This document shows positions 17,913 to 25,098 of a stretch of DNA of 63,710 bases, piece by piece. Where the stretch lies: the NCBI GenBank assembly GCA_913041495.1, contig CAJWHT010000006.1, forward strand, positions 1 through 63,710, written 5' to 3'. The position numbers and the translations under genes are program-made. The DNA comes from an uncultured Desulfobacteraceae bacterium. GTDB lineage: Bacteria > Desulfobacterota > Desulfobacteria > Desulfobacterales > Desulfobacteraceae. Every line of letters begins with the position of its first letter. Position 1 is the first letter of the stretch. The notes below the pieces were generated by a model that made no database searches, was not told the DNA's origin, and saw only the letters and a list, made by a program, of their open reading frames with translations.

Positions 17913-18605
17913 TCAGGCGGCCCGCTGTTTAATGGTTTCGATCCGCCCGTCCTTCACCCGGACGGACCGTGTGGCATGAACCTCCATGCTGGGATTGTGG
18001 GTCACCATGATCACTGTGTGCCCCTCCCGGTTCAACTGCCCCAGCAGCCCCATAATCTCAAGAGCCGTTCCTGAATCCAGGTTACCTGTGGGCTCGTCCG
18101 CCAGAATGATGGGCGGCCGGTTGACGATGGCCCGGGCGATGGCCACCCGTTCCTGTTCACCACCGGAAAGCTGGTCCGGAAGGCGGTGGGCCTTGTCTGC
18201 CAGCCCCACCCGCTCAATGACGGCCATGGCCATCCGGTTTTTCTCCTTTTTACCCCGGCCGGTCACTGCCATGGGAAGCTTCACGTTTTCCAGCACCGTG
18301 AGATAGGGGATAAGCTGGAAGGACTGGAAGATAAACCCCAGGTATTCGCTGCGGAAATCCGCCCGCTGTTCGGAGGTCAGCCCGTACAGGTCCAGGGAAT
18401 CGATCAGTACCCTTCCCCGGGAAGGACGGTTCATGGCACCCACAATGGACAGCAGCGTGGACTTGCCCGAGCCGGACTGCCCGGTAACGGTGACAAACTC
18501 ACCGTCATCGATAAAAAGATCCATGCGGTCGATGGCTAAACTCCGGGTGTCACCGGATACGTATTCCTTGTTCAGATCATGTATTTCAATCAAATGGTCT
18601 ACCAT
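17913..18605 (-). CDS. ABC transporter ATPase, LolD/MacB type
   Basis: A 230-residue cytoplasmic ATPase for the FtsX-type permease encoded just upstream. ATG 18605 is chosen for its AGAGGAAA site and because the family consensus starts there; a longer form from 18653 lacks support. Walker A is GQSGSGKST, the signature is LSGGEQERVAIARAI, Walker B is IILADEPTGNLD and the H-loop is MVTHNPSMEVH. The gene ends the five-gene putative metal-transport operon and is convergent with the FCD regulator (10-bp gap). Confidence 0.88.
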   Translation of the reverse strand: MVDHLIEIHDLNKEYVSGDTRSLAIDRMDLFIDDGEFVTVTGQSGSGKSTLLSIVGAMNRPSRGRVLIDSLDLYGLTSEQRADFRSEYLGFIFQSFQLIPYLTVLENVKLPMAVTGRGKKEKNRMAMAVIERVGLADKAHRLPDQLSGGEQERVAIARAIVNRPPIILADEPTGNLDSGTALEIMGLLGQLNREGHTVIMVTHNPSMEVHATRSVRVKDGRIETIKQRAA

Positions 18606-18633
18606 GTGTTTCCTCTGGGTTGAGTTACCTGTT

Positions 18634-19791
18634 TTACAATGCCCGCAGGGCATCGCTGGGGTCCATCCGTCCTGCCTTCATTGCAGGATATAGGCTTGCC
18701 AAAAGGCTGAGTGCCGCCGCCATCAAAAGACTCAATCCTCCGAGACGGAAATTGATACCGGCAAAGACGCCTTCTTCAATCACCAGGGGGATGACACCCC
18801 AGGCCACAAGATTCCCCAGGGCAAACCCGGCAAGACCGCCGAATATCCCCAATACCAGTGCCTCTAAGAGAATGATCTGCATCACGTGGGACTGGCGGAA
18901 ACCGATGGCCCTGAAGATACCGATCTCCCGGGTACGTTCGTTCACCGATCCCATCATGGTCACCATGACCAAAAGTGCCCCGACGCCGATCACCAGCACG
19001 GAAACCCCTAAAGAGAAGGACTTGAACATTTCAATGGACTGCATTTTTGACATCACGGCCTGTTTCATGGCTGTGACCTTGGCCCCGGGAAATTTTTCAG
19101 CGATCTGGAGGGTGAGTTCGGTGATGGGACATCCCCTGCAGAAGGCGGCGATCTCCACCATTGAAACCTTTCCCGGTTTTCCCAGAACGCTTTGGGCTGC
19201 GGCCATATCCGAAATAACGGCATTGTCCTCGGCCCCGCCTGTGGGCATGAGCACACCGGAAACACGGAAGGTGTCCCCCCCCATTTCCACAGCGTCTCCC
19301 GGAGAAAGTCCCAGGACTGACGCGGCAGTTGATCCCAGGAGCACCTCATCGGAGGCTTGGGGAAACGCCCCTTTTTTCTGCCACCAGGTTTTCAGGGCAA
19401 GCTCCTCTTCAAAGACAACGCCCATGAGCATGACCTGGGTGCCCCGGATGTCGGTTGCGCCCAGGACCTTGGGTGCCACAATACCCAGGTTCTTTGCATT
19501 TTCTATGGTTCTGATTTTCGGCATATCGGCCTGGTCGAACTCCCGGACCTTGTAGTTCACGCCGCCAACATCAATCCCCCCGTAGTTCAGGGAGAGGGTC
19601 TCGGTTTTGGGCACCATGACGATGTTTGCCCCAAACTTGTTGAGGCGCTCTTCGATTTCCACGGTCATTGTTTCGGTGATGGCCATCAGGGTCACGATGG
19701 TGGATATACCGATGATCAAGCCCAAGGCCAGAAAAATCATCTTTGCCTTGCGCCGCCGTATATTCCCGAAGGAGATGTTATGGAGTTTCAC
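18634..19791 (-). CDS. FtsX/MacB-type ABC permease with periplasmic CxxC
   Basis: A 385-residue membrane protein with one N-terminal helix (MIFLALGLIIGISTIVTLMA), a large periplasmic MacB_PCD domain and a three-helix FtsX domain (about 270-385) ending MKAGRMDPSDALRAL. A GTG start at 19791 is favoured because AGGAGG lies 7 bp upstream; it overlaps the preceding gene by 14 bp. An ATG at 19815 is the alternative. The periplasmic domain holds CRGC (within AAFCRGCPITELTL), unusual for MacB-like permeases and a candidate metal or thiol site. Related permeases accompany DUF2318 proteins in the P19 iron-uptake operon of Campylobacter. Confidence 0.8.
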   Translation of the reverse strand: MKLHNISFGNIRRRKAKMIFLALGLIIGISTIVTLMAITETMTVEIEERLNKFGANIVMVPKTETLSLNYGGIDVGGVNYKVREFDQADMPKIRTIENAKNLGIVAPKVLGATDIRGTQVMLMGVVFEEELALKTWWQKKGAFPQASDEVLLGSTAASVLGLSPGDAVEMGGDTFRVSGVLMPTGGAEDNAVISDMAAAQSVLGKPGKVSMVEIAAFCRGCPITELTLQIAEKFPGAKVTAMKQAVMSKMQSIEMFKSFSLGVSVLVIGVGALLVMVTMMGSVNERTREIGIFRAIGFRQSHVMQIILLEALVLGIFGGLAGFALGNLVAWGVIPLVIEEGVFAGINFRLGGLSLLMAAALSLLASLYPAMKAGRMDPSDALRAL

Positions 19792-20221
19792 CTTCTGCCT
19801 CCTTTTCCGCTTCAATGGTAACCATCCGCTGCCGGTGGCTCACCTGGTTCAACAGGGTGGCGGCAATGCCGTGACGGGAGAACAAGGCGTTCACCGCATC
19901 GGGACCTGTATGTCTTCGGTCAAAGGTCACCACCAGCCGGGTATTGTGGGTATCTAAAGACGTACCTGAAACCCCGTGAATTTCCCCGATCTGTGCCACC
20001 AGGGATGTGGGCCAAACCTGGTTATCCGCCATTTTAAAAATGGCGTCGTCCAGGTGACGGGTTTTCATGTAGGAAATCGCTCCGGGGGCCCCCAAAGAGA
20101 CCATGCCCAGAAGAATGACCCCTGCCACAACGACGGTCAATGTCCCAAAGGACAGGCCCCGCTTTTTCACCCCAAGTACCTTTTCCCGCTTCTCCCTGTA
20201 TTTTTCAGGATCCCAGGCCAT
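19778..20221 (-). CDS. Membrane-anchored HMA-like protein lacking the CxxC
   Basis: A 147-residue protein with one membrane helix (about 24-50) and a basic N-terminus, so the C-terminal domain should be periplasmic. Residues about 62-125 have the beta-alpha-beta pattern of a heavy-metal-associated fold (LVAQIGEIHGVSGTSLDTHN; LVVTFDRRHTGPDAVNALF), but the metal-binding CxxC of loop 1 is absent. The start ATG at 20221 follows GGGAG. It lies between DUF2318 and the FtsX permease, overlapping the latter by 14 bp. It may dock the HMA protein at the transporter. I do not know a named family. Confidence 0.6.
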   Translation of the reverse strand: MAWDPEKYREKREKVLGVKKRGLSFGTLTVVVAGVILLGMVSLGAPGAISYMKTRHLDDAIFKMADNQVWPTSLVAQIGEIHGVSGTSLDTHNTRLVVTFDRRHTGPDAVNALFSRHGIAATLLNQVSHRQRMVTIEAEKEAEGETP

Positions 20222-20233
20222 AAATAACTCCCT

Positions 20234-20707
20234 TTACTTTTTAAACTCGCAAAGCCAGGCATTGGCATTGATCTGGGCCATGGAGATCAGAAGCTTATCC
20301 CCTGCGATCTCCCGCTCAAGCGGTGCCGGATTGCAGCCGCCCTTCACTTCGTTGATGCGGTCCGTGGCAAAGCGCATACCGCAGTTGGTGCAGACCATGA
20401 CGCCGTCTTCCTGAACATAGCCTTTGCCCGAACGGTAGCAGACATCGCAGGCATCTACGGCGGCACGGATCACCCCGTCATGGCTTTTCACCACAAAGAA
20501 TTTCACGCTGATTCCCTTGTCCGATGTGGCTGTGTAGTAATGGGCCTTGCCGTCGGAAATGTCTTTCAGCGGCAGGGCCAGCACACCATTCTCCGGTTTC
20601 ACCTCGGTAAATTTTCCCATGCCGAACCATGCCCAGGCCTTACCGGCCGTGCACATCAACACCAGAACAACGAAAACACCTGTAAACCTTTTCAAAGTGG
20701 GTCTCAT
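20234..20707 (-). CDS. DUF2318 domain protein (secreted, Cys-rich)
   Basis: A 157-residue exported protein with signal peptide MRPTLKRFTGVFVVLVLMCT. The mature part matches DUF2318: ACDVCYRSGKGYVQEDGVMVCTNCGMRF, then GGCNPAP, giving five cysteines in the pattern CX2C...CX2C...C expected to bind a metal. In Campylobacter, a DUF2318 membrane protein, FtsX-like permeases and an ATPase form the P19 iron-uptake cluster; here P19 and the FTR1-type permease are missing and an HMA protein stands in their place. The start ATG at 20707 follows AAGGGG. Confidence 0.8.
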   Translation of the reverse strand: MRPTLKRFTGVFVVLVLMCTAGKAWAWFGMGKFTEVKPENGVLALPLKDISDGKAHYYTATSDKGISVKFFVVKSHDGVIRAAVDACDVCYRSGKGYVQEDGVMVCTNCGMRFATDRINEVKGGCNPAPLEREIAGDKLLISMAQINANAWLCEFKK

Positions 20708-20738
20708 TTCAATTTCCCCTTCATAATTATCTTATGGC

Positions 20739-21188
20739 TTAAATATCTTTGGCTGATCCGGATGCCTGGACACCGCATCCGCCCTGTGCACCGCCGCAGC
20801 AACCGCCACCGCCGCCGAATCCCCTGCGCTTGGACTGCATGTAGGCAAAGGTTTCTTTTTCCGTCAGGGGCTCTACCCCGTCAAGGGTGGCAGGATAGCC
20901 GATAGCTGAAATGGCATCCTTGATGGTTTCGGGGGTAAGGGGGGCGACAAAATCCACCGCCACCATTCCCCGGAACAGGTTGGCCCCCATGCCGGAAAAA
21001 CCGTCCATGGGACTGAGTGCCGAATTGATTTTTGAAAAGCAGGCCCCGCAGGTCAGGTTTTCCACCTTGAATACGGCACGCTGTGTTACGGCTGATGTCT
21101 TAACTGATGAGGTTTCCTGTGCCACCCCCAGGGCGGCGGCCAGAAGGAACATACCTCCGGCCAGAATAATCGTTGTCCATTTTTTCAT
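20739..21188 (-). CDS. Exported heavy-metal-associated (HMA) protein with Gly/Cys-rich tail
   Basis: A 149-residue protein. ATG 21188 is chosen because AAGGAGG precedes it and a signal peptide begins there (MKKWTTIILAGGMFLLAAAL). The HMA domain (about 45-110) has the canonical metal loop in VENLTCGACFSKI and ends AISAIGYPATLDG. The C-terminus is a Gly/Cys tail (GGGGGCCGGAQGGCGV) that adds three cysteines. The likely role is periplasmic binding of a soft metal such as copper, or of iron, delivered to or received from the ABC/FtsX system downstream. It is the first gene of the operon, 56 bp downstream of a sigma-54-like promoter. Confidence 0.78.
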   Translation of the reverse strand: MKKWTTIILAGGMFLLAAALGVAQETSSVKTSAVTQRAVFKVENLTCGACFSKINSALSPMDGFSGMGANLFRGMVAVDFVAPLTPETIKDAISAIGYPATLDGVEPLTEKETFAYMQSKRRGFGGGGGCCGGAQGGCGVQASGSAKDI

Positions 21189-21243
21189 GACGGCCTCCTT
21201 GGCATCTGTTGGCAAATACGCACGAATCTTCCTGCCACAGAGG

Positions 21244-21260
21244 TTCAATACCCGTGCCAA
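21244..21260 (-). promoter_or_regulatory. Candidate sigma-54 promoter of the HMA/DUF2318/ABC operon
   Basis: The minus strand reads TTGGCACGGGTATTGAA: a perfect -24 element TTGGCACGG, correct spacing, and -12 TTGA instead of TTGC. It is 56 bp upstream of the HMA start codon, right after a gene for an NtrC-type activator with an intact GAFTGA loop. Confidence 0.5.
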
Positions 21261-21387
21261 TGTAGGCCAGAAATCGATATAAAAGATAACCGCCTATAAA
21301 AACATAAGAATATAGTGGGCGGATGATAATTTGAATGCCGGAGGCAATCCGGGGGATGGCTGAGCCTAAAGACTATTCCACAACCCG

Positions 21388-21403
21388 TGTAGAATATTCT
21401 ACA
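21388..21403. promoter_or_regulatory. Perfect 16-bp palindrome, candidate enhancer for the NtrC-type regulator
   Basis: TGTAGAATATTCTACA is fully self-complementary. It lies 12 bp after the activator's stop codon and about 130-160 bp upstream of the sigma-54-like promoter, the usual position of an upstream activator site. Confidence 0.5.
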
Positions 21404-21415
21404 GGCAGAGCCGAA

Positions 21416-22759
21416 TTAGTGAAGTCCGTATTTTTCCAGGCGATAGAGAAGAACATGCCTGGGTATTTTCAGCAAACGGGCCGCTTCGGATCGGTTTTGC
21501 CCTGCCTTTTCAAGGGCCTTGGTCACATAGGCCTTTTCCACCTCTTCCAGGGAGATACCCTCGTCAGGAATCACAGGATTCAGGGGGCTGCTTTGGGCCT
21601 GCTGGCCCGGCAGGTTCAGATCCCCTGCCTCGATTTTCCGGCCGGATCTAAGGATGATGCACCGCTCAACGATATTCTGCATTTCCCGTATGTTTCCGGG
21701 CCAGTGATAGGCACTCAGGGCATCCAACGCATCTTTGGAGAACCTGACATCTGCCGGGGCATGGTATTTTTTTAGAAAATGGGTGACCAGGGCGGGAATA
21801 TCCTCCGGCCGCTCCCGAAGGGGTGGGATAAACAGCGGTATCACCGACAACCGGTAGTAGAGATCCTCCCTGAAATCCCCTGAGGCTATGCGGTCCTGGA
21901 GATCCAGGTTGGTGGCGGCAATGATCCGGATATCCACACTTCTGGACTGCTCCGCCCCCACGGGCTGGACCTGTCTCTCCTGCACCGCCCGGAGCAGCTT
22001 CACCTGGACATCCACGGCCAGTTCCCCGATCTCATCCAGAAAAAGGGTCCCCCCGGAAGCAGTTGTAAAATGCCCTTTCCTGTCTTTCACCGCCCCGGTA
22101 AAGGCCCCTTTGACATGGCCGAAAAGTTCGGACTCGATAAGGGTGGTGGGAATGGCGGCGCAGTTCACCGCCACCATGGGGCCGTCTTTTCTCGGGGAAT
22201 TGTTGTGGATCAGCCGGGCCAGGACCTCCTTGCCCGTTCCCGATTCTCCTGAAATCAGGACGGTGGCCTCGGAACCGGCTGCTCTGGAAGCCGTTTCTAA
22301 AAGCTCCTTCATGGCAGAACTTGCCGATACAATACCCCGGGTGCCGGTGAGGCGGTCCACCTCATGGGCCAGCATCCGGCTTCGTGACCGAAGCCCTTTA
22401 AGTTCCAGTGCTTTTTCACAGGAAAGGATAAGGGTGTCCCGGTCAAAGGGCTTGGTGATAAAGTTAAAGGCCCCCTTGTGCATGGCCTTCACCGCCATTT
22501 CAATGGAGCCGAATGCCGTGATGATGATCACCGGGATATCCGGCGCATCAGCTTTTATCGTTTCCATGAGGTCCAGGCCGTTGATGTCCCCAAGCTTTAC
22601 ATCGGAGACCAAAAGGTCCGGGCTGTGATCTGCAAAAAGGGCCAGCCCCTCTTTGCCGGAAGATGCAGCAATCACGGAAAACCCGTGTGAACTCAGGTTG
22701 TACTCGGTGACCCGGCGCAGGCTGTCATCATCATCAATCAACAAAACGGTATGCTTCAT
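21416..22759 (-). CDS. Sigma-54-dependent response regulator, NtrC family
   Basis: A 447-residue protein with three domains. The receiver (1-~120) has phosphoacceptor Asp53 (LLVSDVKLGD) and the conserved Lys in ITKPFDRD. The AAA+ domain (~135-380) has Walker A GESGTGKE at 171-178 and the sigma-54 contact loop GAFTGA at 218-223. The C-terminal Fis-type HTH reads NRSEAARLLKIPRHVLLYRL. The kinase gene overlaps its start by 4 bp (ATGA). It is followed by the HMA/DUF2318 operon with a sigma-54-like promoter, so that operon is the most likely target. Confidence 0.92.
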   Translation of the reverse strand: MKHTVLLIDDDDSLRRVTEYNLSSHGFSVIAASSGKEGLALFADHSPDLLVSDVKLGDINGLDLMETIKADAPDIPVIIITAFGSIEMAVKAMHKGAFNFITKPFDRDTLILSCEKALELKGLRSRSRMLAHEVDRLTGTRGIVSASSAMKELLETASRAAGSEATVLISGESGTGKEVLARLIHNNSPRKDGPMVAVNCAAIPTTLIESELFGHVKGAFTGAVKDRKGHFTTASGGTLFLDEIGELAVDVQVKLLRAVQERQVQPVGAEQSRSVDIRIIAATNLDLQDRIASGDFREDLYYRLSVIPLFIPPLRERPEDIPALVTHFLKKYHAPADVRFSKDALDALSAYHWPGNIREMQNIVERCIILRSGRKIEAGDLNLPGQQAQSSPLNPVIPDEGISLEEVEKAYVTKALEKAGQNRSEAARLLKIPRHVLLYRLEKYGLH

Positions 22760-23883
22760 CCCACTTCTCCCCTTTCCATATAGGGCAGTTTAACCGTAAA
22801 ACAGGCACCGCCGTATTCCCTGGAACTGCCGGCGGTTATCTCTCCGCCGAGCCTTGTCACAATCTTCTCGGAAATGGACAATCCTAACCCTGTTCCCCCT
22901 TCTTTGAAGGTCACAAAGGATTTGAACACGGTATCATATTTTTCAGGCGCAAGTCCTGGTCCATTGTCTTCCACGGCAATGGACCAGTTTTTTTCACCCG
23001 GTTCAAGGCGGATCCGGATCACCCCCTCTTTTTCCGGAATTTCATCCAAAGCATTGAGGATCAGGTTCATAAGCACCTGGGTCAGGGCTGCCGAAGGCAC
23101 CCAAACCATCGCGTCATCCGGCCGGAAATCCGGCAAGACAACCCTAGCCCCCTTCCCCTTTATTTTAGGCGCCCCCACCTGAGTCACCTGCGTCAACACC
23201 TGGTCCAGCGGCACCATTTCATCGGCATCCTCGACTCTTTGCCCCCGGCAGTAGGACAGCACTTCCTCCACCGAATTGTTCAGCCGGGATATTTCAGACC
23301 GCATGATCTCCACAAACTCATGCTTGGGGTGCGCAGGTGTCACCTCTTCGGCCAGTATTTCCGCCGCCCCTTTGATGGAGGCCAGCGGATTCTTTATTTC
23401 ATGGGCCAGGGAGGCCGACACATGCCCCAGAAGAGAGAGTTTTGACGCCTGCCCCAATTCCTTTTCCGCCTGGACCAGGCGTGCGGCCTGGTCGTGGAGG
23501 CGCTGGTAGGAGGCGGCAAGCTGCTCGGAAAGCTCTTTATACTTTTCCCTGAGCAGGGTTTCACGGCTGGATATCATTCCCACCACCAGGCCTGCTGCCA
23601 GGTAAAAGATAATCTCTGACAATTCGGAATAATAGGTCTCGGGCCCCTGGTACCAGAAGGTGAGCAGATGGGGCACAAAGGAAAGGCAGGAAAGCACGGC
23701 CATCAAAAGCCCGCCCCGGACGCCGTAGATAATGGCACCGATGGCTATGGGAAAATAGGAGAGCCTGCGGAAAGTATCGTGAAAAAGCATCAAATGGCCG
23801 GGGGTGATATAGTGCAATACCCCGATACTGACAACCATCACCAGAAGGCAGCAGAACAGTATTTTCTTCATCCTGGAGGTCAT
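22756..23883 (-). CDS. Membrane histidine kinase paired with the NtrC-type regulator
   Basis: A 375-residue sensor. ATG 23883 has AAAGGAAA upstream and is preferred over an ATG 12 codons earlier. The N-terminal ~100 residues form four or five membrane helices with almost no periplasmic domain, so the signal is probably sensed within the membrane. A coiled coil precedes the H-box (HVSASLAHEIKNPLASIKG), then N-box NLILNALDEIPEK, G1 DNGPGLAPEKY and G2 GGTGLGLSISEKIVTRLGG. It is of the AtoS/ZraS-like family. The ATGA overlap with the regulator ensures coupled synthesis. Confidence 0.88.
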   Translation of the reverse strand: MTSRMKKILFCCLLVMVVSIGVLHYITPGHLMLFHDTFRRLSYFPIAIGAIIYGVRGGLLMAVLSCLSFVPHLLTFWYQGPETYYSELSEIIFYLAAGLVVGMISSRETLLREKYKELSEQLAASYQRLHDQAARLVQAEKELGQASKLSLLGHVSASLAHEIKNPLASIKGAAEILAEEVTPAHPKHEFVEIMRSEISRLNNSVEEVLSYCRGQRVEDADEMVPLDQVLTQVTQVGAPKIKGKGARVVLPDFRPDDAMVWVPSAALTQVLMNLILNALDEIPEKEGVIRIRLEPGEKNWSIAVEDNGPGLAPEKYDTVFKSFVTFKEGGTGLGLSISEKIVTRLGGEITAGSSREYGGACFTVKLPYMERGEVG

Positions 23884-24024
23884 ACGTTTCCTTTGGATTT
23901 TCTGTAATTTCCAAAACAATCCGGCATGCTCCCATTATAAAGATGAAATCCCGATTGTCATGGACTTTTATGGGAATTATGATATCGGTAATCATCACCA
24001 ATTTCAAATGTTGGAGCACCCCCG

Positions 24025-24090
24025 ATGAAAACATACAGAGTTTACCAGGCGGATGCCTTCGTTGCCTTTAACACGGAATTTAAAATATAA
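24025..24090 (+). pseudogene. Possible N-terminal remnant of a PhzF-family gene
   Basis: A 21-codon ORF whose first dozen residues (MKTYRVYQADAF) resemble the start of PhzF-like epimerases (typically M-x-x-Y-x-V-x-Q-V-D-A-F). It then leaves the family pattern and stops 5 bp before the GNAT gene. This may be a truncated gene displaced by the GNAT or a chance match. It is too short to decide. Confidence 0.25.
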
Positions 24091-24095
24091 GCCGA

Positions 24096-24563
24096 ATGGA
24101 AATCACTATCACAAAAGCGATTATTGATGACGCACCGGAAATCCTTGCGTTGCAAAAATCAGCCTACCAGAGTGAGGCCCTTATCTACCGGGATATGACA
24201 CTGCCGCCGCTGGTACAGACCCTGGAGGAGCTCCAGTCGGAATTTTCAACGGCCCATGTGCTCAAGGCAACCTTTCAGGGCAGGATTGTCGGCTCTGTCA
24301 GGGCATCACTCGATGGGGACATCTGCCGTATCGGAAGGCTCATTGTCAGTCCGGACTGCCAGGGTATGGGGATCGGTACAAGGCTGATGGCCGCCATTGA
24401 AAACGCGTTTTGCCAAGCAAAAAAATATTCTCTCTTCACTGGGGACAAAAGCCACAGGAACATTGCCCTTTACCAACGGCTGGGGTATGACCGCTCAGAC
24501 ACGCAACGGATATCAAATTCCCTGACATTGGTCTTTATGGAGAAACACACCGATGGAATATGA
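24096..24563 (+). CDS. GNAT-family N-acetyltransferase
   Basis: A 155-residue cytoplasmic acetyl-CoA-dependent acyltransferase. The acetyl-CoA-binding motif A is IGRLIVSPDCQGMGIGTRLM (R/Q-x-x-G-x-G/A form), followed by motif B (FTGDKSHRNIALYQRLGYDR), both typical of GNATs. The substrate cannot be told. No clear Shine-Dalgarno site precedes ATG 24096; the short ORF ending at 24090 may supply translational coupling. Confidence 0.85.
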   Translation: MEITITKAIIDDAPEILALQKSAYQSEALIYRDMTLPPLVQTLEELQSEFSTAHVLKATFQGRIVGSVRASLDGDICRIGRLIVSPDCQGMGIGTRLMAAIENAFCQAKKYSLFTGDKSHRNIALYQRLGYDRSDTQRISNSLTLVFMEKHTDGI

Positions 24564-24621
24564 TGTCAGCCGCAAGCAGGTCCGGGACAGGCTCAATAGT
24601 TTTGTTCTCAGAAAGCCGTAA
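24553..24621 (+). CDS. Short ORF overlapping the GNAT stop, uncertain
   Basis: A 22-residue ORF (MEYDVSRKQVRDRLNSFVLR and two more) overlaps the end of the GNAT gene and ends 8 bp before the next gene. It is basic and could be a helix, but it may serve only to couple translation. I do not recognise it. Confidence 0.2.
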   Translation: MEYDVSRKQVRDRLNSFVLRKP

Positions 24622-24629
24622 CGATCCGG

Positions 24630-25076
24630 GTGATGATGACAGCAGACTGCTCTAAATCCCAATTGAAATTTTTGGCCGGCCTGGTGTGGTACGCGGGCGG
24701 CATCTTTCTTCCAGCAAAGGCGTTCAGCCTTCTTATGTCTGCCCAGGCATTGGAACCCGGAAGTATCTATACCTGGATTGCCCCTTTTCTGGGCGGGGGG
24801 ATCGGCATTCTCAAAACCGTCCTGATCTTTGACAAAAGCTGCCGGAAAAACCTGGAACGGATAGAGGCGCTGTCGCAGCCGAAAATCTGGGAGTTCTACA
24901 GGCCGGTCTTTTTCTTTTTTCTGGCACTGATGATTACCGCAGGGGCAGGGATGTCCCGGGGGGCCCAGGGGCATTACACAGCCCTAATCGCCGTGGCTGT
25001 GCTTGATTTGAGTATCGGCACCGCCCTTCTTTTAAGCGGGCGGCAGTTCTGGAGGAATCAGGCGAATTCGGCATGA
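24630..25076 (+). CDS. Small four-helix membrane protein of unknown function
   Basis: A 148-residue hydrophobic protein with about four transmembrane segments (LKFLAGLVWYAGGIFLPAKA; TWIAPFLGGGIGILKTVLIF; PVFFFFLALMITAGAGMSRG; ALIAVAVLDLSIGTALLLSG). No catalytic motif is visible. It lies 66 bp after the GNAT gene and probably shares its transcript. ATG is repeated three times at the start, so the exact first codon is uncertain by two residues. Confidence 0.6.
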   Translation: MMMTADCSKSQLKFLAGLVWYAGGIFLPAKAFSLLMSAQALEPGSIYTWIAPFLGGGIGILKTVLIFDKSCRKNLERIEALSQPKIWEFYRPVFFFFLALMITAGAGMSRGAQGHYTALIAVAVLDLSIGTALLLSGRQFWRNQANSA

Positions 25077-25098
25077 CTGCCGGATTCATTTTCCGGTT

